51,221 nt of DNA, taken from assembly GCA_035690425.1 (NCBI GenBank), contig DASSKO010000066.1:1-51221 (forward strand), given 5' to 3'. A model generated the notes under the pieces. The model was not told the origin of the DNA, ran no database searches, and saw nothing but the letters and a program-made list of their open reading frames with translations. Positions 48,993 to 51,221 of the stretch are shown here, piece after piece. The stretch's first letter is position 1; every line of letters starts with the position of its first letter. Position numbers and translations under genes: made by a program. Origin of the DNA: DASSKO01 sp035690425 (GTDB lineage: Bacteria; Actinomycetota; Actinomycetes; Propionibacteriales; Nocardioidaceae).

Positions 48993-49806
48993 TCGCGTCG
49001 ACGACCTCGTTGACGGCCGTGGCCACCACGTCCGGGTGGTCCTCCGGGGTGAAGTGCTTGCCGCCCCGGATCGGATGCAGCGCTGCGCCGAGGTCGGCTG
49101 CGAGACGCTCGCCGTACCCGATCTTCTGGAAGCGGTCGGCCGCGCCCCACACGACGCGAGCCGGCAGGTCGAGGGTGGGCAGCCGGTCGGCGATGGCCAG
49201 GGTGTCCTCGACGTCGAGGGCGTCGACCTGGCGCATCAGGCTCGGCGCCGCGCCGTGGGTGACGTAGGGCTGCCAGTGCACGCCGAGCGACTCGCGGGCG
49301 CGCTGGGAGTTGTCGTGCCCGCGGTGGATCAGCTGCACGAACGACGGGTACAGCCCCACCTGTGGCATGTGCCGTAGCACCGCGGAGGACTTCCGCATCG
49401 CTCGCACGCTCGGGATCGGCCAGGAGTCGTAGCAGACTGCGTTGGTGAGCACGAGCCCTGAGACGCGGTCTGGGTGGCGGACCGCGGCGATCTGCGCGAC
49501 ACCGCCGCCGAGGTCGTGGCCCACGAGGGTCGCCGACTCGATCTCCATCGCGTCGAGCCAGCGGACCAGGCGGTCGGCCTGCGCGGCCAGGCCGAGTTGC
49601 TGGCCCTTGCCGTCGGGGATGCTCTCGCCGTATCCGAGCATCTCCCATGCCAGGGATCGGCCACGCACCAGCGGCATGACGTGGCGCCACAGCCGCGGGG
49701 AGGTGGGCACACCGTGCAGGAAGACGACCGGCGGGCCCTCTCCCCGCTCGTGCCATCGAGCCGGCGCTTGGTCGACGACGATCTCGTGGAGGTCCATCCC
49801 GGCCAT
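48985..49806 (-). CDS. Alpha/beta hydrolase with Asp nucleophile (epoxide hydrolase/haloalkane dehalogenase type)
   Basis: 273 residues. HGVPTSPRLW forms the oxyanion region, and the nucleophile elbow is GHDLGG with Asp98 rather than Ser, which is the mark of epoxide hydrolases and haloalkane dehalogenases. The general base is the His of GGKHFTPEDHPD near the C-terminus; WGAADRF holds an acidic member. Which of the two reactions it does cannot be told from motifs. It is coupled to the oxidoreductase downstream. A DehI-like gene lies 0.7 kb away on the other strand. Confidence 0.75.
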   Translation of the reverse strand: MAGMDLHEIVVDQAPARWHERGEGPPVVFLHGVPTSPRLWRHVMPLVRGRSLAWEMLGYGESIPDGKGQQLGLAAQADRLVRWLDAMEIESATLVGHDLGGGVAQIAAVRHPDRVSGLVLTNAVCYDSWPIPSVRAMRKSSAVLRHMPQVGLYPSFVQLIHRGHDNSQRARESLGVHWQPYVTHGAAPSLMRQVDALDVEDTLAIADRLPTLDLPARVVWGAADRFQKIGYGERLAADLGAALHPIRGGKHFTPEDHPDVVATAVNEVVDANG

Positions 49807-49827
49807 GTACCCAGCTCCGCGCGTCCA

Positions 49828-49929
49828 TCATGCGTGCGGCTGTTCCTCAGGCGGAGCGTGGCCGGGATGTCTCGAGGAGTGGGCCAGGACCGAGGCCACG
49901 ACGGCGAAGGTGAGGATCAGTGCGTGCAT
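49828..49929 (-). CDS. Possible 33-residue membrane peptide
   Basis: ATG 49929 is preceded by GAGGGT and encodes MHALILTFAVVASVLAHSS and then a His/Pro/Glu-rich tail. It could be a small single-pass peptide. It starts 13 bp after the stop of the membrane protein gene 49943-50428 on the same strand. I do not recognise it and it may be chance. Confidence 0.3.
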   Translation of the reverse strand: MHALILTFAVVASVLAHSSRHPGHAPPEEQPHA

Positions 49930-49942
49930 ACCCTCGTGCTGC

Positions 49943-50428
49943 TCACCGCGTGGGAGACGAGGCGGGCAGCGGACGCGGAGCCACGAGCCCCGCCGAGATC
50001 GCGACGATCACGGCCACGGCGGCGGCGATCCACCCCAGGTGCGTCGTCAGGTCGAACGACCAGAACATGGTGACCCCGACGCCCACCAGGGTGCCTGTCA
50101 AGACACTCAACGCCGGGGGCCACACCCGCCGGGCCGCGAAGACGACCACCACGGCCGGAAGCCAGTACGCCAGCTGGCTCGCCGTTCCGAGGGCACGGAC
50201 CGACGCTGCCGGCGCCGTCAGAAACGGCACGCCGCCAACCCACGTCGCGAAGAACATCGCCGCGCAGTGGAACACCAGAGCCAGCAACGCCACGCCGGCA
50301 AGGACGAGCTCCCACGGGCGGAGCACACTCGACCGGCCACGCCACAACGGCCTGCCGGCGGCCAGCCGCGCACTGGCGCCGACGACTGCCGTCGCGGCGA
50401 GCGCCGCCCAGAAGAACGGCTGCTCCAC
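49943..50428 (-). CDS. Hypothetical four- or five-helix membrane protein
   Basis: 161 residues with hydrophobic segments starting at WAALAATAVVGASARLA, LVLAGVALLALVFHCAAMFF, LAYWLPAVVVVFAARRV, LSVLTGTLVGVGVTMFW and GWIAAAVAVIVAISAGLVA. I do not recognise a family. One His and one Cys occur within helix 2 (FHCAAMF). GTG 50428 has GGGAGGTGA ahead of it, a strong ribosome site. It is divergent from the DehI-like gene, with a near-palindrome in the 106-bp gap. Confidence 0.6.
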   Translation of the reverse strand: MEQPFFWAALAATAVVGASARLAAGRPLWRGRSSVLRPWELVLAGVALLALVFHCAAMFFATWVGGVPFLTAPAASVRALGTASQLAYWLPAVVVVFAARRVWPPALSVLTGTLVGVGVTMFWSFDLTTHLGWIAAAVAVIVAISAGLVAPRPLPASSPTR

Positions 50429-50469
50429 CGCTGGTCACCTCCCGCATACAGCACCGATGCCCAAAGGGT

Positions 50470-50487
50470 TGCCAGCATATGCCGGCA
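50470..50487. promoter_or_regulatory. 18-bp near-palindrome between the membrane protein and DehI-like genes
   Basis: TGCCAGCATATGCCGGCA equals its reverse complement except for one base pair (positions 5 and 14). It is centred in the divergent gap 50429-50534 and is a fair operator candidate for both genes. Confidence 0.5.
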
Positions 50488-50534
50488 CCAGTCGGTTGAG
50501 GTGTCCCGCGGCGCGTCCGGGGTACGACGCCACC

Positions 50535-51221
50535 ATGACGGGCAGCGACCTCGGCAACGACCTCGCGATCTTTCCGATGGTCGAAGAGGATGCGGCCGTC
50601 GGGCGGGTCGCCGGTGTCTACGCCAGGCTGCTCGAGCGGATGCCGCTCGTCCCGTCCTTGTTCAAGTCCCTGGCCGTGTGCCCGCCGTACCTCGTCCTGG
50701 CCGCCGAGCAGACCGAGGGAGTGCTGGACGCCCCGGACTTCGCGACCGTGTCCACCGAGCTTCTCGACTCGGTGCGAGGTGCGAGCACACCGACTGCTGA
50801 CCCGGCGGTACGGCACACGCTCGCTGCCTTCACCGGCCCGCTGTGCCGGATGCTCCTGCTGTCGGCCGGGCTGCTGCGCGCACTCGCAGGTGATCTGGAC
50901 GCCCCATCGGCGCCTGGGCGGATGTCCGCGGCCGCCGCAGCGCGGCCGGCGGATCCTGCACCGTCGCAGTGGGACGCCACCGCATCGGTGCTGTACGGCG
51001 AGATCCGGTCGGCCCTCGACACACCGTTGGTCAACAGCATCTGGCGATCGCTGCAAGGCGCCGGTCAGCTCGAATCCGCCTGGCGGGCTCTGGGGCCACA
51101 GGCGCCCGGCACGCGCACTGCGGCGAGACGCCTCCAGCAGCGAGCGATCGAGGACGTCAAGCGTGTCCGGTGGCCGGTTGCCGCCGATCGGCCGGCCCTG
51201 GAGGCGATCGGCATCGCCGAC
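50535..51221 (+). CDS. DehI-like (2-haloacid dehalogenase family) protein, 3' end cut by window
   Basis: 229 codons are visible from ATG 50535 and the frame is open at the window edge. Two similar helical units appear: RVAGVYARLLERMPLVPSLF with KSLAVCPPYL, and VLYGEIRSALDTPLVNSIW with RSLQGAGQLESAW. This internal pseudo-repeat is the layout of DehI-type halocarboxylic acid dehalogenases, which invert or racemise 2-haloacids through an Asp-activated water. The catalytic Asp cannot be placed with confidence. Many DehI homologues are uncharacterised, so the activity is only suggested. It is divergent from the membrane protein gene across a palindrome. Confidence 0.55.
   Translation, partial: MTGSDLGNDLAIFPMVEEDAAVGRVAGVYARLLERMPLVPSLFKSLAVCPPYLVLAAEQTEGVLDAPDFATVSTELLDSVRGASTPTADPAVRHTLAAFTGPLCRMLLLSAGLLRALAGDLDAPSAPGRMSAAAAARPADPAPSQWDATASVLYGEIRSALDTPLVNSIWRSLQGAGQLESAWRALGPQAPGTRTAARRLQQRAIEDVKRVRWPVAADRPALEAIGIAD

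Noticed and set aside
1..51221. CRISPR arrays, tRNA and rRNA genes
   Set aside because: No regularly spaced repeats and no cloverleaf-like or rRNA-like sequence noticed on either strand by eye.

Overview
The window is very GC-rich (about 70 percent by eye), densely packed, with GTG starts, ATGA/GTGA gene overlaps and many start codons sitting 6-9 nt behind a TAnnnT hexamer. Gene content (glgM/glgC divergent pair, bioB followed by bsaP, an Rv2864c-like penicillin-binding lipoprotein, HelD/HelR, DUF2630, DUF427, paired CNNM proteins) points to an actinomycete. A Micrococcales member of the Dermacoccaceae/Intrasporangiaceae kind is my inference, not something the sequence proves.

Layout. 1-4070: the tail of an ISL3-type transposase, then a minus-strand chorismate operon (PhzE/TrpEG-like fusion, pabA, pabB). 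4017-10787: NTF2-like protein, epimerase-like reductase, DUF2630 protein, HelD/HelR RNA polymerase motor, DUF1697 protein, DHA2 drug exporter, HAD phosphatase. 10954-16283: a biotin locus, with a DMT transporter, bioB and bsaP on the minus strand and bioA-bioF-bioD on the plus strand. 16284-19500: an accessory patch with a YefM antitoxin beside a truncated RelE, an IS5-type transposase remnant, an intact vapBC pair and decayed fragments. 19650-26448: penicillin-binding lipoprotein, acetoacetate-decarboxylase-like protein, a second broken vapBC, SDR, beta-propeller lipoprotein, family III CoA transferase, 2H phosphoesterase. 26451-30849: glycerol catabolism (glpK, aldo/keto reductase, glpD). 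30867-40308: methyltransferase, a four-gene ABC exporter, two CNNM/CBS transporters, a two-gene ABC-2 exporter and a short HTH protein. 40367-43210: guanidinium exporter gdx behind a guanidine-III riboswitch, then glgM and glgC. 43291-51221: acyl-CoA dehydrogenase, double DUF427 protein, sugar porter, flavin disulfide oxidoreductase, Asp-nucleophile alpha/beta hydrolase, a membrane protein and the start of a DehI-like gene.

How they work together. The biotin genes cover 8-amino-7-oxononanoate synthesis through to biotin, with BsaP as the probable partner of BioB, but no pimeloyl-supply gene is present. GlpK and GlpD convert glycerol to dihydroxyacetone phosphate. GlgC and GlgM feed the maltose-1-phosphate (GlgE) route to alpha-glucan. 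PabA and PabB make aminodeoxychorismate for folate; the fused PhzE-like enzyme draws on the same chorismate pool for an unknown product.

Most notable: the guanidine-III riboswitch, an apparent ATG-to-ACG start change in the transporter beside bioB, a 43-bp REP-like hairpin present twice in opposite orientation, a 14-bp inverted repeat wrapped around the probable promoter of the DUF427 gene, and three toxin-antitoxin loci within 6 kb of which two are visibly decayed. I saw no tRNA, rRNA or CRISPR array.
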